Counted from the stretch's first letter, positions 20,071 through 31,400 are shown. The stretch is DNA of 64,000 nt from Pseudanabaena sp. M085S1SP2A07QC (GCA_020404895.1 JADBWK010000090.1:1-64000), one strand, 5' to 3'. Translations and numbers: made by a program. The notes: a model not told the origin generated them from the letters alone.

Positions 20071-20967
20071 ATGAAAGCTAGAGAACTTGTCGATCGCTAT
20101 AATCAAGGATTTCGAGATTTTAGTGAGACCGATCTCAATCGTGAAAATCTCAGTGGTATGGGTTTAGCCGCGATCGATCTGGCTAATGCCAATTTGAGTG
20201 AAGCGAACCTATCCTCCACCACTCTAAACGAGGCGAATTTATATGGTGCAAAGCTAAGTACGACCATCCTACACCGTGCTAGTCTCAGTGACGCAAATCT
20301 CTGTGATGCGGATCTAAATGGTGCTAGTCTGATTAAGGCTGATTTGCATGGTGCTAGGTTGGAACGAGCGAATCTAAGAGATGCAGACCTAACTGGCGCA
20401 AATCTCAATGCGGTGAGTCTCGCTAACTCTGACTTGACTGGAGCTAATTTAAGTTGTGTGTCTCTAGTCGGAGCCAACCTAGAGGGAGCGAATCTTACAG
20501 AAGCATTTTTGAAAGGAGCAAACTTTGATGGGGCAAAACTAAATGGAGCTAATCTTGAAGGTGCGAATCTAAGTGGTGCTAGTTTTAGTGAAGCTAATCT
20601 TAGCCATACAAATTTTTCGGCATGTGATCTTTCCCATGCAAATTTATATGCGGCCAATCTCAGTGATGCCTTATTAGTCAAAGCTGATCTAAGTGGGGCA
20701 AATCTAAGTGGGGCAAATCTTAATGAGGCAAACCTTAATGATGCTGATCTTAATGGTGCATTTCTGGTTGATGCACAGCTAGGTCGAGCCTGTCTAGATG
20801 GAGCAAATCTTAGTAAATCCAATTGCTATAAAGCGAATTTTAAAGGTGCATTTTTACTAAGGACAAATCTAAATGGTGCAAATTTAAACTGTACAGATTT
20901 CACCAATGCTTCTCTGCAAACAGTCGATCAAGAGGCAGATCGAAATCCAGAGTATGTAACTGAGTAG
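20071..20967 (+). CDS. pentapeptide-repeat protein (298 aa)
   Basis: continuous A(N/D)LXX repeats. Confidence 0.93.
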   Translation: MKARELVDRYNQGFRDFSETDLNRENLSGMGLAAIDLANANLSEANLSSTTLNEANLYGAKLSTTILHRASLSDANLCDADLNGASLIKADLHGARLERANLRDADLTGANLNAVSLANSDLTGANLSCVSLVGANLEGANLTEAFLKGANFDGAKLNGANLEGANLSGASFSEANLSHTNFSACDLSHANLYAANLSDALLVKADLSGANLSGANLNEANLNDADLNGAFLVDAQLGRACLDGANLSKSNCYKANFKGAFLLRTNLNGANLNCTDFTNASLQTVDQEADRNPEYVTE

Positions 20968-21090
20968 AACGGTTCGTAAAAATTAAGCCATTTGCCGTAG
21001 AAACTGTAATGGTATGTAGGTACGTCTTGTCTAGAGAGAGAAAACCATAAAAAGCGATCGCACTAGAAAATAATCAGTTAGGAATGAAAC

Positions 21091-21873
21091 ATGAACGTAA
21101 CTACAAAAGAAATTGAAAAAGAAGCAAAAAGCGCATCAACTAGCCCGAAATATAAACGCATTTTACTAAAACTCAGTGGCGAAGCTCTCATGGGCGATCG
21201 CAGTTTTGGGATCGATCCTGAAGTTGTCCAAGACATTGCCCTACAAGTAGCCGAAATTGTTAAAGATGGGACTGAGGTAGCGATCGTTGTTGGTGGTGGC
21301 AATATATTTCGCGGTATTAATGGTGCTGATAAAGGTATGGATCGAGCCACAGCTGATTATATTGGCATGATCGCTACTGTAATGAATGCTCTGACTTTGC
21401 AAGATGCATTTGAGCATCTGGATGAACCGATTCAGACAAGGGTTATGTCAGCGATCGCCATGCAGGAGATCGCTGAACCATATATCCGCCGTCGAGCCAT
21501 TCGCCACCTTGAAAACAATCGGGTGGTTATTTTTGGTGCAGGCTCAGGTAATCCTTATTTCACCACTGATACGACAGCCGCTTTACGTGGAGCGGAAATT
21601 GATGCGGAGGTGATCCTGAAGGCAACAAAAGTCGATGGTATTTACGATAGTGACCCGAAGAAAAATCCTGACGCAAAACGCTTTAAATCTGTAAGTTTTG
21701 ATCATGCTTTGATCAATGATTTAAGAGTGATGGATGCAACGGCTTTTGCTCTATGCAAGGAAAATGGTATTCCAATTATTGTGTTCGATCTCGGTGTTAC
21801 AGGTAACATTCGTCGCGTCATCATGGGAGAATCGATCGGTACTTATGTTGGAGGCTCTTGTGAAATTAACTGA
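21091..21873 (+). CDS. pyrH: UMP kinase
   Basis: [15 protein letters not shown]...[13 protein letters not shown]. Confidence 0.97.
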   Translation: MNVTTKEIEKEAKSASTSPKYKRILLKLSGEALMGDRSFGIDPEVVQDIALQVAEIVKDGTEVAIVVGGGNIFRGINGADKGMDRATADYIGMIATVMNALTLQDAFEHLDEPIQTRVMSAIAMQEIAEPYIRRRAIRHLENNRVVIFGAGSGNPYFTTDTTAALRGAEIDAEVILKATKVDGIYDSDPKKNPDAKRFKSVSFDHALINDLRVMDATAFALCKENGIPIIVFDLGVTGNIRRVIMGESIGTYVGGSCEIN

Positions 21874-22408
21874 TGTTGAGGCGCGAATGCAAAAAGCTGT
21901 AGAAGCGACCCAGCACAATTTTAATAGTGTGCGAACGGGGCGTGCTAATGCTTCGCTATTGGATCGAATTACGGTGGAATATTATGGGGCAGAGACACAC
22001 CTCAAAGCTTTGGCAAATATTTCTTCGCCTGATGCTACGACCTTAATGATTCAGCCTTTCGATCGCAGTAGTATGCGAGCAATTGAGAAGGCAATCTCTG
22101 AGTCGGATATTGGGCTAACCCCAAACAATGACGGCAGCAGTATTCGTCTAAATATTCCACCATTGACTACCGATCGCCGTAAGGAGTTGGTAAAAATGGT
22201 TTCTAAACTTGCAGAAGAGGGCAAGGTCGCAGTGCGTAATGTGCGGCGTGATGCGATCGACTCACTGCGGAAGCTAGAAAAGGCAAAAGAAATTTCTGAA
22301 GATGAGTCTAAAAGCCAACAAGAACAAGTAGATAAGTTAACGGATAAGTTCGTTAAAAATATCGATAAGGTTACAGCCGAAAAAGAAAAAGAAATTTCTA
22401 CAATCTAA
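21845..22408 (+). CDS. frr: ribosome recycling factor
   Basis: [34 protein letters not shown]; start ATG 21845 or GTG 21860, overlapping the pyrH stop. Confidence 0.95.
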   Translation: MLEALVKLTDVEARMQKAVEATQHNFNSVRTGRANASLLDRITVEYYGAETHLKALANISSPDATTLMIQPFDRSSMRAIEKAISESDIGLTPNNDGSSIRLNIPPLTTDRRKELVKMVSKLAEEGKVAVRNVRRDAIDSLRKLEKAKEISEDESKSQQEQVDKLTDKFVKNIDKVTAEKEKEISTI

Positions 22409-22410
22409 AA

Positions 22411-22446
22411 ACAAAAAGAAGCACCCAAAGGGTGCTTCTTTTTGTT
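22411..22446. terminator. hairpin AAACAAAAAGAAGCACCCAAAGGGTGCTTCTTTTTGTTT between convergent frr and petA
   Basis: perfect inverted repeat flanked by A/T tracts, usable on both strands. Confidence 0.75.
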
Positions 22447-22464
22447 TGTTATAGCAATGAGTCT

Positions 22465-23448
22465 TTAGAAATTCATTTCCGCAGCTTGGACTTTTTCGAC
22501 TTGCTTCTTCTTCAGTACCAACAAAATTTGGGTAACGATTACAGAAGCAAAGAATGCTAGCAACCACTGAATGCGGCGAGGATCTTGCAGGACAATTTCG
22601 CCGTCATGCTGACCAAAGCCACCAACGTTGGGGTTTGTGGTTAGAGGGGAACCAACTTTCACATCACTACCAGGCTCTACAACCAGTTCAGCTCCAGCAG
22701 GAACCTTCTCAACGGCAATGCTGCCATCAGTAGTTTGGATTGAGATTTCATAACCACCGTAGATCCCTTCATCTTCATTTGGTGCGATCGGGCTGATCTG
22801 AGTAACTAGACCAGAAACCGAAGAATTATATTCGTTGTTATTGCTCTTTTCACCAGTAGGATAAACCTGTCCACGACCACGGTTACCACCAGCACTTACT
22901 GAATATTTCAAGAAGTGAATGCTCTTATCTTTAGCAGGATCAGGAGCAAGTACGGGGAAAACAATTTCCGAATAATCATCACCAGATACTGGCCCAACTA
23001 ATACGATATTTTCTTGAGTATCGCTGTAGGGTTGGTAATAGGTATCCTTGACTTTTTCCTTAAGCTCCTCAGACAAGCGCTCTTCAGGGGCAATCTTGAA
23101 GCCTTCAGGTAATACTAAAACTGCACCAACATTCAAACCTGTTTTGCTGCCATCAGCACTTACTTGTTGTTTGGTGTGGTCATAAGGAAGTTTGACAACT
23201 GCTTCAAATACCGTGTCGGGAAGAACAGCTTGAGGTAGTTCTAACTCGATCCCTTTTTGAGCTAGGTGACAGTTAGCACAAACGATACGGCCAGTGGCTT
23301 CACGAGGATTTTTGTATGCTTCTTGGGCAAAATAAGGATAGGCAAGAGCTGATTCGGTATTCAGCCCAAATAGTAAAGTTAAACTTGTGAGGATACAAAG
23401 ACTGACTCCCACAATCAAACGGTTGGCACGGAACAAAGCTTTTTTCAT
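22465..23448 (-). CDS. petA: apocytochrome f
   Basis: [27 protein letters not shown] haem-binding motif; ORF track extends 10 codons upstream. Confidence 0.97.
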   Translation of the reverse strand: MKKALFRANRLIVGVSLCILTSLTLLFGLNTESALAYPYFAQEAYKNPREATGRIVCANCHLAQKGIELELPQAVLPDTVFEAVVKLPYDHTKQQVSADGSKTGLNVGAVLVLPEGFKIAPEERLSEELKEKVKDTYYQPYSDTQENIVLVGPVSGDDYSEIVFPVLAPDPAKDKSIHFLKYSVSAGGNRGRGQVYPTGEKSNNNEYNSSVSGLVTQISPIAPNEDEGIYGGYEISIQTTDGSIAVEKVPAGAELVVEPGSDVKVGSPLTTNPNVGGFGQHDGEIVLQDPRRIQWLLAFFASVIVTQILLVLKKKQVEKVQAAEMNF

Positions 23449-23491
23449 GTATAAGTTCAAATGTATTTCAAAGATCAATTTGGATATGTTT

Positions 23492-23524
23492 AGGATAGAC
23501 GGCGCTCCGCGCCGTCTATCCTAA
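23492..23524. repeat. hairpin TAGGATAGACGGCGCTCCGCGCCGTCTATCCTA between petC and petA
   Basis: perfect inverted repeat in the petC-petA intergenic gap. Confidence 0.85.
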
Positions 23525-23534
23525 ACCCTTTATT

Positions 23535-24074
23535 TTAAGACCACCAAGGCGCTTCATTGGTGCGGAAGTCAGTTTCTGTCCAAGTGCTAAATTGCACAAC
23601 ATCATCGGAGACTGTGGCATGGGCAAGAGCGAGAGATAGTGGTGCAGGACCACGTACAACTTTACCTTCAGCGTTGTACTGAGATCCATGGCAAGGACAC
23701 ATAAATTTGTTTTCGGCAACATTCCAAGGCACAACACAACCAAGGTGAGTACAAACTGCGTTTAGTCCGTAGGAAGCAATTTCTTTGTTGTCGGTAACGA
23801 CAATATAAGTGGGGTCGCCTTTGAGTCCTTGGGCAAGTACGCGATCGCCTGCTTGATGACTAGCTAAGAAGGTCGAAGCAACCACATCATTACCAAGTGC
23901 ATCTTTAGCTGCAACACCACCGCCCGTACCACCACGAGAAGGAGGTACAAAATAGGCTAAGAAAGGAACAGCCGCACCAAGGGTGGTTACTGCCGCAGCT
24001 CCCCCCAAAATTAAGTTCATAAATTGGCGACGACCCATGCTAGGGACATCGGCGGATGTAGAAGCTTGACTCAT
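23535..24074 (-). CDS. petC: cytochrome b6f Rieske iron-sulfur subunit
   Basis: [11 protein letters not shown]...CPCHGSQYN. Confidence 0.98.
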   Translation of the reverse strand: MSQASTSADVPSMGRRQFMNLILGGAAAVTTLGAAVPFLAYFVPPSRGGTGGGVAAKDALGNDVVASTFLASHQAGDRVLAQGLKGDPTYIVVTDNKEIASYGLNAVCTHLGCVVPWNVAENKFMCPCHGSQYNAEGKVVRGPAPLSLALAHATVSDDVVQFSTWTETDFRTNEAPWWS

Positions 24075-24246
24075 AAATTTGACTAAGGATTTTGCTGAGA
24101 AATATTACGTTTTATATATCGCTTCCTACCATGATATCGACAATCTTTGGACATCTCTCTAGTTGTTTTGCAACGAAATGTTAAGCGCCGTGATTTTAGC
24201 GAATATTGTTAAGCTTAACGACAGTAAGTAATTCTAATTGTAAAAC

Positions 24247-24340
24247 TGATTTTGGTGTTTCCAGCGTCTATAGCGCTGGAAACACCAAAATCGGTTTTTA
24301 TGAAAGTCCGCCGTCGGCGGACTTTCATAAAAACCGATTT
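24247..24340. repeat. two adjacent long hairpins upstream of the kinase gene
   Basis: GATTTTGGTGTTTCCAGCG...CGCTGGAAACACCAAAATC followed by CGGTTTTTATGAAAGTCCGCCG...CGGCGGACTTTCATAAAAACCG. Confidence 0.8.
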
Positions 24341-24468
24341 TTATAATGAGAATTGCTAAAACGTCAGTTCTGTTTAAGTGTTTTGGGTTGAGAAAGGAGA
24401 AAGGTTACGCTTAGCGTAACCTTTCTCAAAAACTAGTTATAAATTTTCTGAGACTTAATTATGCCCAT

Positions 24469-26208
24469 ATGAATGAAAAATTCACTTCACAGTTTTCTAA
24501 ATATCGGATATTGGGTTTAGTTGGCAGGGGGCAATTTGGCAAGGTCTTGTGTGCGCGGATGCGAGATACAGGAAAATTGGTTGCGCTCAAGGAACTAGAG
24601 CACAAGCGATTTCCCACTAGTAAACTCCTCCGCGAACTACGTTTTTTGTTGACTTTACAGCACGAAAATATAGTTACTTGCACTGCACTTATGCATCACC
24701 AAAATTATCGTTATTTAGTGATGGACTACTGTGAGGGTGGGACATTAAGAGATCTAATGAACCATTGCAAGACATTATCAGTCCAGCAATGCTTTGATTT
24801 AATTAATGAGATTTTGCTGGGTCTAGAACATGCCCATGGGGAAAATATTATTCATTGCGATATCAAGCCTGAAAATATATTGCTAAAAATTACAGCTAAG
24901 GGATGGCTTGCCAAAATTTCTGATTTTGGGATTGCTCGGCTCAGTCAAGAAACAGGAAATGATAGCAACAATGCAGGTTCCCCAGGATATATGGCTCCTG
25001 AACGATTTTATGGTCAGTTTTCGGCAGGTTCAGATATTTATGCAGTTGGGATTATTTTGTATGAGCTTTTTGTTGGTAAGCGCCCTTTTTCAGGAATGCC
25101 CAACGAGTTAATGAATGCTCATTTAAATCATCGGATTACTATTCCCGATCGCTTGCCCCGATCGCTTGCCAAGATTATTACAAAATCACTCGAGAAACTG
25201 CCAAAGCGCAGATATACTTCGGCAAAAGAAATGCGGCAGGATCTTGAGGAAATTCGTTCTGAAGATTTTAGCCAGATTAAAATGGGGGGCGATGTCGAAA
25301 GTTGTGAGACTATCCTCTTCTCTAATAAGTCTGAACATTTCGCTCAGAAAAAAACAGATGCAAAAATTATTGGGCTAGTTGGCGCGGAAAAATCTCGTTT
25401 TTATAGTACTTCTAGTTTTCTTTTGCATTGGCATAGTTTGAGCCTTGATCAGTCAGAACAAATTGCTAAATCTGAATATGAGATTGAGGCGATCGCCTTT
25501 GCTCGTAAGACTTTATTTGCGATTACTAATCGATCCATCTATCAATTTGGTCAGGGAAAGCCAAAATCTTTACATCATTCAGTCCAGCCATTTAAATGGG
25601 CAATTTCTCCCCATGGTGACTGGTTTGCCGTATCTACAGGTAAACAATTAGAAATCAGAAATTTAGTCTATAACCGAGCTATGCGCTTGGAGTTTGCCAC
25701 TAGAGACTTAAGCTGCATAATTGCCTTTGATCAACATCATTTATTAGCAATCGCCAATAAACCAGAAACTAATGAAAGTCGGGCAATCATTATTTCTCGA
25801 CGCTGTAATGTAATGTACCGATTAGCTCTGCCTATCGCAATCAATTCTGGGATTGCGACATTTACTCATAATCGTTTACTTCTGCTAGAAGCTGGCAATC
25901 ATAAAAATATCTTTTTGCTCGATCTCACCCCTTATCGACTTCTACGGATTCCTTTAGAATACGAAGCCTTACTTATGGTGGCAACGCCTTGGGGATATGC
26001 AATTACAGCTCATTACAATGACGAGCAGACAATTTTGATCTTGTTAGATTTGCGAGGTAACAATATCAATAATTTGATTATTGATGGTGAAGTGACAGCG
26101 ATCGCACCGATTGACATTAATTTATTAGCGATCGCCACTTCAGAAATATCTGGCTATAAGCTATATGCCATTGATCTTAAAAAGCTAGAAATTGATCTTG
26201 TTTTTTAA
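24469..26208 (+). CDS. serine/threonine protein kinase with C-terminal beta-propeller-like region
   Basis: GRGQFGKVLCAR, HCDIKPENILL, DFGIARLSQ, GSPGYMAPE. Confidence 0.93.
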   Translation: MNEKFTSQFSKYRILGLVGRGQFGKVLCARMRDTGKLVALKELEHKRFPTSKLLRELRFLLTLQHENIVTCTALMHHQNYRYLVMDYCEGGTLRDLMNHCKTLSVQQCFDLINEILLGLEHAHGENIIHCDIKPENILLKITAKGWLAKISDFGIARLSQETGNDSNNAGSPGYMAPERFYGQFSAGSDIYAVGIILYELFVGKRPFSGMPNELMNAHLNHRITIPDRLPRSLAKIITKSLEKLPKRRYTSAKEMRQDLEEIRSEDFSQIKMGGDVESCETILFSNKSEHFAQKKTDAKIIGLVGAEKSRFYSTSSFLLHWHSLSLDQSEQIAKSEYEIEAIAFARKTLFAITNRSIYQFGQGKPKSLHHSVQPFKWAISPHGDWFAVSTGKQLEIRNLVYNRAMRLEFATRDLSCIIAFDQHHLLAIANKPETNESRAIIISRRCNVMYRLALPIAINSGIATFTHNRLLLLEAGNHKNIFLLDLTPYRLLRIPLEYEALLMVATPWGYAITAHYNDEQTILILLDLRGNNINNLIIDGEVTAIAPIDINLLAIATSEISGYKLYAIDLKKLEIDLVF

Positions 26209-26266
26209 TACCAATTATCCAAAAAAGAGTTGTGGCGCTTCGTGCCGCAACTCTTTTTGGATAATA

Positions 26267-26370
26267 TAGCAACGTAAGAGATAGATAGGACAATTCAAAA
26301 CCCAAAAGATGGCAGAGCGAAGCTCTGCCATCTTTTGGGTTTTATGTCCTAAGCAAAGCTTACATTGCTA
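26267..26370. repeat. 104-bp framed hairpin repeat, copy A (inverse orientation to 53784..53887)
   Basis: reverse complement matches copy B at all but the 3 central loop bases; outer TAGCAA(C/T)GTAAG arms. Confidence 0.95.
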
Positions 26371-26374
26371 TACC

Positions 26375-26411
26375 AATTCACGAAAGTGTGGCAACACTTT
26401 TGTGAATTAAA
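26375..26411. repeat. short palindromic module CAATTCACGAAAGTGTGGCAACACTTTTGTGAATT
   Basis: related modules at 53748 and 63930. Confidence 0.75.
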
Positions 26412-26507
26412 ACCCAAATCCATTAAGGGTTCTAAAAACATAAAATGGCTACGACATTTTGTGTTTTGGTGTAAGACTAAAGAAGGCGGCGCTTAGCGCC
26501 GCCTTCT

Positions 26508-28769
26508 TTAGTTTTGGGAAGCGGAGGAGCGCTTACGTCGTGAAGCTTCAGGCGATTGAATTGGCACAAATTCCTTGGAAACTTCTGAAGGCTCACTTCT
26601 TAGATCAGAATTTTCATCCGTATCCGCTGACTCAATTGGTTGTGGTCGATTTACCCTCAAAATTACTCCATTAGAAGTGCCGTTAGCCTTGACAGGACTA
26701 ATGACTGGAATGCTGGGAACCACTTCAGATGGTAACTCGGAAATTTCTGGCTCTACAAACCTTTCCGAAAAGTCATCATCTCGATCTGCCGAGTCATTTG
26801 TTTCCGCGTTTGCATCAAAACTTGACTCTGCACTTGATTCATTATTTGAATTTGATCTCAGGTTGCCCATGTTATTGGCAATCTTAGGAGCTTGTCCTGG
26901 TAAAGCAACCGTCACAATTACATTACGAGGATCTTTAACTTCGCGATCGAGCAGTACCAAAGGCGAAACGCCGATTAGAGAATAAACATCTTGCTCTTCT
27001 TCCGTCATTTCCACCACAATTAACTCTGGTGGTTCAATGACTTTGGTGCGAATTTCCCGTTTGCTAGGACGCTCAGGTAAATTTTCAGTAGTAACTACAG
27101 GTACGGTATCTACTACTTCAAGCAATTCTTCACTTGGCTCAGCGATCGCTTTAGTTGCAGGAATATTACTAGCAATGCTAGGCAAAGACAATTTAGCTGG
27201 AACAGATCGATCAGTAACAATTTCACGCTCAATGCGTGGCTCAAACCTTGGCTCAATTAATGGTTCAATGCGTGGCTCAAAGCGCGATCGCACATCCATT
27301 GGTGCAACTTTTTCTGGCTCACGCGAATCACGCGAATCTTTATTGAGCATGGCGCGTTTGCCGCGTCTACGCAGATTTCCCCGCTCTTGATAGCTCGGAT
27401 GGTTCACTAAGTTTGGCTCTAGCCCACCGCCCAAGTCAGAATCCCCGTCTTCGTACTCAGAGGTAAAATCAAGCTGATTAGATTGCTTGGATTCCCAAGT
27501 ACGAGATGTCGCATCAACAGGTTGTCCAGCCGCTTCACCTGGTAAATGCATTAAATGTCCTAAGCCACCGCAGGTAGAACAAGGACGACCAAATAATTCA
27601 TAAATACTCTGACCTTGGCGCTTACGAGTCAGCTCCACTAGCCCTAATTCCGTAAGCTGCGCAATTTGAGGACGAGATTTGTCCGATCGCAAAGCTTTAT
27701 TAAAATGTTCAAGTAGTTGTAATTGATCGCGGCGAGTGTCCATATCGATGAAGTCCACCACAATTACGCCAGCAATATTTCGCAGACGAACTTGACGGGC
27801 AATCTCCACAGCAGCTTCACAGTTTGTCCACAACACTGTCTCGCGAGAGGTTTGGGACTTGGTAAAGGAACCAGAGTTAACATCAATTACGGTTAAGGCT
27901 TCAGTTGGCTCAATAATAATGTAGCCACCACTAGGCAGATCGACTCTAGGTTTGAGCGCTTCACGGATGCCAGCATTAACACGAAAATATTCTAAGATTG
28001 GCGTGCGTTCACGATGGTGATCTAACATCAAACCGCTAGGAATTTTGCCATCCGCCCATCCTAGTAAATGCTGTTTAATGCGGCGCAGACCGTCACTAGT
28101 ATCGGTAACGATCCGATTAACTTCGGTGCTATACAGGTCGCGCAATACCCGTTGGACAAAATCTCGTTCGCGATCTAGCAATGTTGGCTGGCGTGTAGTG
28201 GCGACATCTTGCTGGATGCCTTCCCACTGGCGCTGCAAATTATCGAGATCTTCAATAATCTGCTCCTCAGGCATTCCATCTGCCTCAGTCCGTACCAAAA
28301 CGCCCATACCCGCAGGCTTAACCAAAATGGCAAGGGCACGTAGACGATTACGCTCAGACTCACTGCGAATGCGTCGAGATAGGTTTACGCCACGACCAAA
28401 AGGCAGCAGCACCACATAGCGACCTGGCAAGGAGATATTTCCTGTTAAGCGGGGACCTTTGTTGCCAGTTGGTTCTTTCATTACCTGCACCAGCACTCGC
28501 TGTTGCGGTACGACTAGATCGCTGATCGAGCCAGACGATCGCCTCATTTTTAAAGGACCTAGGTCAGTAATGTGAATGAAGCCATTGCGATCGCCGTCAC
28601 CAATATTTACAAACGCCGCATCAATACTGGTTAAAACATTTTCGACAACGCCCAAGTAAACATCCCCAACTTGGTGAGTTCCTGCGGCAACAACAATTTC
28701 TTCAATTTGATCTTCGCTAAATACAGCAGCAATTCGATACTGCTCGGCAATAATTATTTGCTTTGGCAT
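26508..28769 (-). CDS. rne: ribonuclease E/G
   Basis: N-terminal S1 region; VDLPSGGYIIIEPTEALTVIDVNSGS; CSTCGGLGH zinc link; variable C-terminal tail. Confidence 0.95.
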   Translation of the reverse strand: MPKQIIIAEQYRIAAVFSEDQIEEIVVAAGTHQVGDVYLGVVENVLTSIDAAFVNIGDGDRNGFIHITDLGPLKMRRSSGSISDLVVPQQRVLVQVMKEPTGNKGPRLTGNISLPGRYVVLLPFGRGVNLSRRIRSESERNRLRALAILVKPAGMGVLVRTEADGMPEEQIIEDLDNLQRQWEGIQQDVATTRQPTLLDRERDFVQRVLRDLYSTEVNRIVTDTSDGLRRIKQHLLGWADGKIPSGLMLDHHRERTPILEYFRVNAGIREALKPRVDLPSGGYIIIEPTEALTVIDVNSGSFTKSQTSRETVLWTNCEAAVEIARQVRLRNIAGVIVVDFIDMDTRRDQLQLLEHFNKALRSDKSRPQIAQLTELGLVELTRKRQGQSIYELFGRPCSTCGGLGHLMHLPGEAAGQPVDATSRTWESKQSNQLDFTSEYEDGDSDLGGGLEPNLVNHPSYQERGNLRRRGKRAMLNKDSRDSREPEKVAPMDVRSRFEPRIEPLIEPRFEPRIEREIVTDRSVPAKLSLPSIASNIPATKAIAEPSEELLEVVDTVPVVTTENLPERPSKREIRTKVIEPPELIVVEMTEEEQDVYSLIGVSPLVLLDREVKDPRNVIVTVALPGQAPKIANNMGNLRSNSNNESSAESSFDANAETNDSADRDDDFSERFVEPEISELPSEVVPSIPVISPVKANGTSNGVILRVNRPQPIESADTDENSDLRSEPSEVSKEFVPIQSPEASRRKRSSASQN

Positions 28770-29559
28770 TCAATTTCCTCAGAATTTCTTCGATTCAAGA
28801 GAGCCAGCCTAAGAACCTACCTGAAAAAATTTTTTCTAAAACTTCATATAAAAAATATTAAAAAAAATATCTTTCAAACCCTTTATATAAGTAAATCAAC
28901 GTAATTAAAACTTAGAGTCAACACCTATGTCGTCCGCTGTGCGTGTGGCAAAGGTTTTGGGTTTTTATATTTAATTGCGCCTACTTACTTAAATAGACTC
29001 AAAAAAGTCTGAATAGGGGCTTCACAACAGAACATACCAATAACGAAAACAAGAAAAAAATTTCGATCGCAACCTGTCTCTATCATTGACCGTTTACATA
29101 GCTATGTACCGAAGCTAGTAATCAGTCGCTGTGTCTGCTCTGACATCACGATAACAAGACATATTGCTTTGTATGGAAAATTGGTGGGGTTTCGTTAAAA
29201 GAATTAAGTTATTTCTTAGACTGGCGTTTATTAGACTATCTAAAAGTTGCTTACACCATCTGCCTACAGCATTCAGCCTGTAGGTAAAACAGCGTACTTG
29301 ATAATTCAAGTTTATGATTATGGTTTGTAAGCTTGATCGCTTAACTAGCAGCTAGATGCGTTTTAGCTAGCAGCCAGCTTAAGCCTATCGTAGTATTATA
29401 GCGCAGCATTGGGCGTAACTATTTCTTAATAGTGTTTTAATATTGATAGTTATGTTGGGAATACGGTGCAGCCGCATCTCCAACTTTAAAGTGGTTACGA
29501 CGGAAATACAGCTGGGCTGTATTTCCAACTTTAAAAAATAAAAAAATGAGGGTAAGGTT

Positions 29560-30906
29560 CTGAGTACGCGAGTAGTTATCGTCCGTCACGGTGAGAGTAA
29601 TTTCAACATCCTAAGCAAAATCCAAGGAAGGGGTAATTATGATCGCCCAGAATTGCAGTCTGTATTGACCGAAAAGGGCAAACAGCAAGCTAAGCTCGCG
29701 GGAAAAGCTCTGGCAAACCTAAGTATTGATGCTGCCTACGCGAGTCCTTTAGTCCGCGCTCAGCACACTGCCAGACTCATTTTGGCTGAAAATTTTAATC
29801 CGCCTGAGTTAGTTGCTACTGAAGGTTTATTAGAGATTGACCTTAGCGAGTGGGAATCGATGATTTCTCGTGACGTTAAAGAGCAGTTTCCTGAAAAATA
29901 TCATCTCTGGCAAAATGAGCCAGAGAAATTTCAGTTAGGCGATCGCTATCCAATTCTTGACCTATTTGAGCAAGCCAAAACTCTATGGGCAGAAATTTTA
30001 CCTAAACATCAAGGTAAAACGATTTTGCTTGTGGGGCATAGCGGTATTAATCGCGCTTTGATTTGCTCCGCGATCGGCATTCCCGTTGACCTCTATCACA
30101 ATATTCAGCAAGTCAACTGCGCTATTAGTATCCTTAATTTTCAGGGCGAAAGTATCACTGAGGGCGTGCAACTTGAATCCCTCAATCTTGCCAGTCATCT
30201 TGAGGATATTTCAGGCTCACCCCTACCCCCTGTCAAGAAAAATCACAATGGGCCGCGTTTATTGCTAGTCCGTCACGGTGAAACCGAGTGGAATCGTCAA
30301 AAACGTTTTCAAGGACAAATCGATGTGCCACTTAATAATAATGGTCATGCTCAAGCTAGACGCGCCAGTGAATTTCTAGCAAAAGTTAAAATCGATAAAG
30401 CCTTTAGCAGCCCCATGTTGCGACCTAAAGATACTGCTTTAGAAATTTTAAACAAACATCCCCAGATCAAGCTTGAGCTATTTGATGAACTCAAAGAAAT
30501 TTCCCATGGCTTATGGGAAGGCAAATTTGAACATGAAATCGAAGCTGAGTTTGCAGGGCAGTTAGCTCTTTGGCAAGCCAAGCCTGAAACTGTGCAAATG
30601 CCTGAGGGCGAAAATTTACAGCAAGTTTGGGATCGGGTGGCGATCGTTTGGCAAAAAATTGTCGATTCAGTTCCTGCTGGTGAAACTGCTCTAGTTGTCG
30701 CCCATGATGCTGTAAACAAAGCGATTCTTTGCCTATTATTCGATTTTACTCCTGAGCAATTTTGGGTCTTTAAGCAAGGAAATGGTGGAGTAAGCGTAAT
30801 CGATTATCCTCAAGGTGGACAGGGCTCTCCAGTTCTACAGTCTGGGAATATTACCACTCATCTATCTGAGGGTGTGCTCGATCGCACCGCCGCAGGCGCT
30901 CTTTAA
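29560..30906 (+). CDS. tandem histidine-phosphatase (phosphoglycerate-mutase-like) protein, two domains; true N-terminus upstream of the ORF-track start
   Basis: VVIVRHGESNFN lies upstream of the reported TTG 29653 in the same frame; second domain LLLVRHGETEWN; only plausible upstream start is CTG 29560. Confidence 0.85.
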   Translation: MSTRVVIVRHGESNFNILSKIQGRGNYDRPELQSVLTEKGKQQAKLAGKALANLSIDAAYASPLVRAQHTARLILAENFNPPELVATEGLLEIDLSEWESMISRDVKEQFPEKYHLWQNEPEKFQLGDRYPILDLFEQAKTLWAEILPKHQGKTILLVGHSGINRALICSAIGIPVDLYHNIQQVNCAISILNFQGESITEGVQLESLNLASHLEDISGSPLPPVKKNHNGPRLLLVRHGETEWNRQKRFQGQIDVPLNNNGHAQARRASEFLAKVKIDKAFSSPMLRPKDTALEILNKHPQIKLELFDELKEISHGLWEGKFEHEIEAEFAGQLALWQAKPETVQMPEGENLQQVWDRVAIVWQKIVDSVPAGETALVVAHDAVNKAILCLLFDFTPEQFWVFKQGNGGVSVIDYPQGGQGSPVLQSGNITTHLSEGVLDRTAAGAL

Positions 30907-31106
30907 ATATAATTGAAATATAATTGAAGCCAATAAAATCAATTTTGGGTTTTGCTGCGCCGAAGGTGCAGCAAAAAACAGAATTAGTTTCTTAATGAGA
31001 ATTGCTACACCATTTACTTCAAACCTTAAGAGAGACGCATTTTCTGCTAATTTGGTGTGAAGGATTTTTCTTAGTATCTTGTTTTAGTATTCGGAGTTTA
31101 AATAAA

Positions 31107-31295
31107 GTGACTATTCTATTCCAACTTTTATTGGCTGCTTTTGTCTTGTTTTCCTTCGTTTTGGTGATTGGTGTACCTGTAGCTTACGCATCCCCTAGCT
31201 CTTGGAACCAAACAAAGCCACTTTTATTTCTTGGCTCTCTAATTTGGTTAGCATTCGTAATTGTCATAGGCATTTTGAACGCTTTTGTAGCTTAG
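31107..31295 (+). CDS. psbZ: photosystem II protein Z
   Basis: from GTG 31107: 62 aa, (V/M)[29 protein letters not shown]... Confidence 0.93.
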   Translation: MTILFQLLLAAFVLFSFVLVIGVPVAYASPSSWNQTKPLLFLGSLIWLAFVIVIGILNAFVA

Positions 31296-31400
31296 ATATA
31301 GCCAATAACCCCAGAACAAACTTCCAAAAATCTTGCTGAGCAAAATTTTTGGAAGTTTCTCCTTTGATTAATCATTTGAAAATCGCTATAAATTAATTCT

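Noticed and set aside
18740-20967. Repetitive DNA in this region as a CRISPR array or satellite, and the long antisense ORFs (e.g. 20103..20822)
   Set aside because: The periodicity is the 15-bp coding period of pentapeptide repeats, and the antisense ORFs are low-complexity mirror translations of them.
28770-28920. A/T-rich leader of rne as a defined riboswitch
   Set aside because: U-rich leader is consistent with RNase E autoregulation, but no defined structure could be supported by eye.
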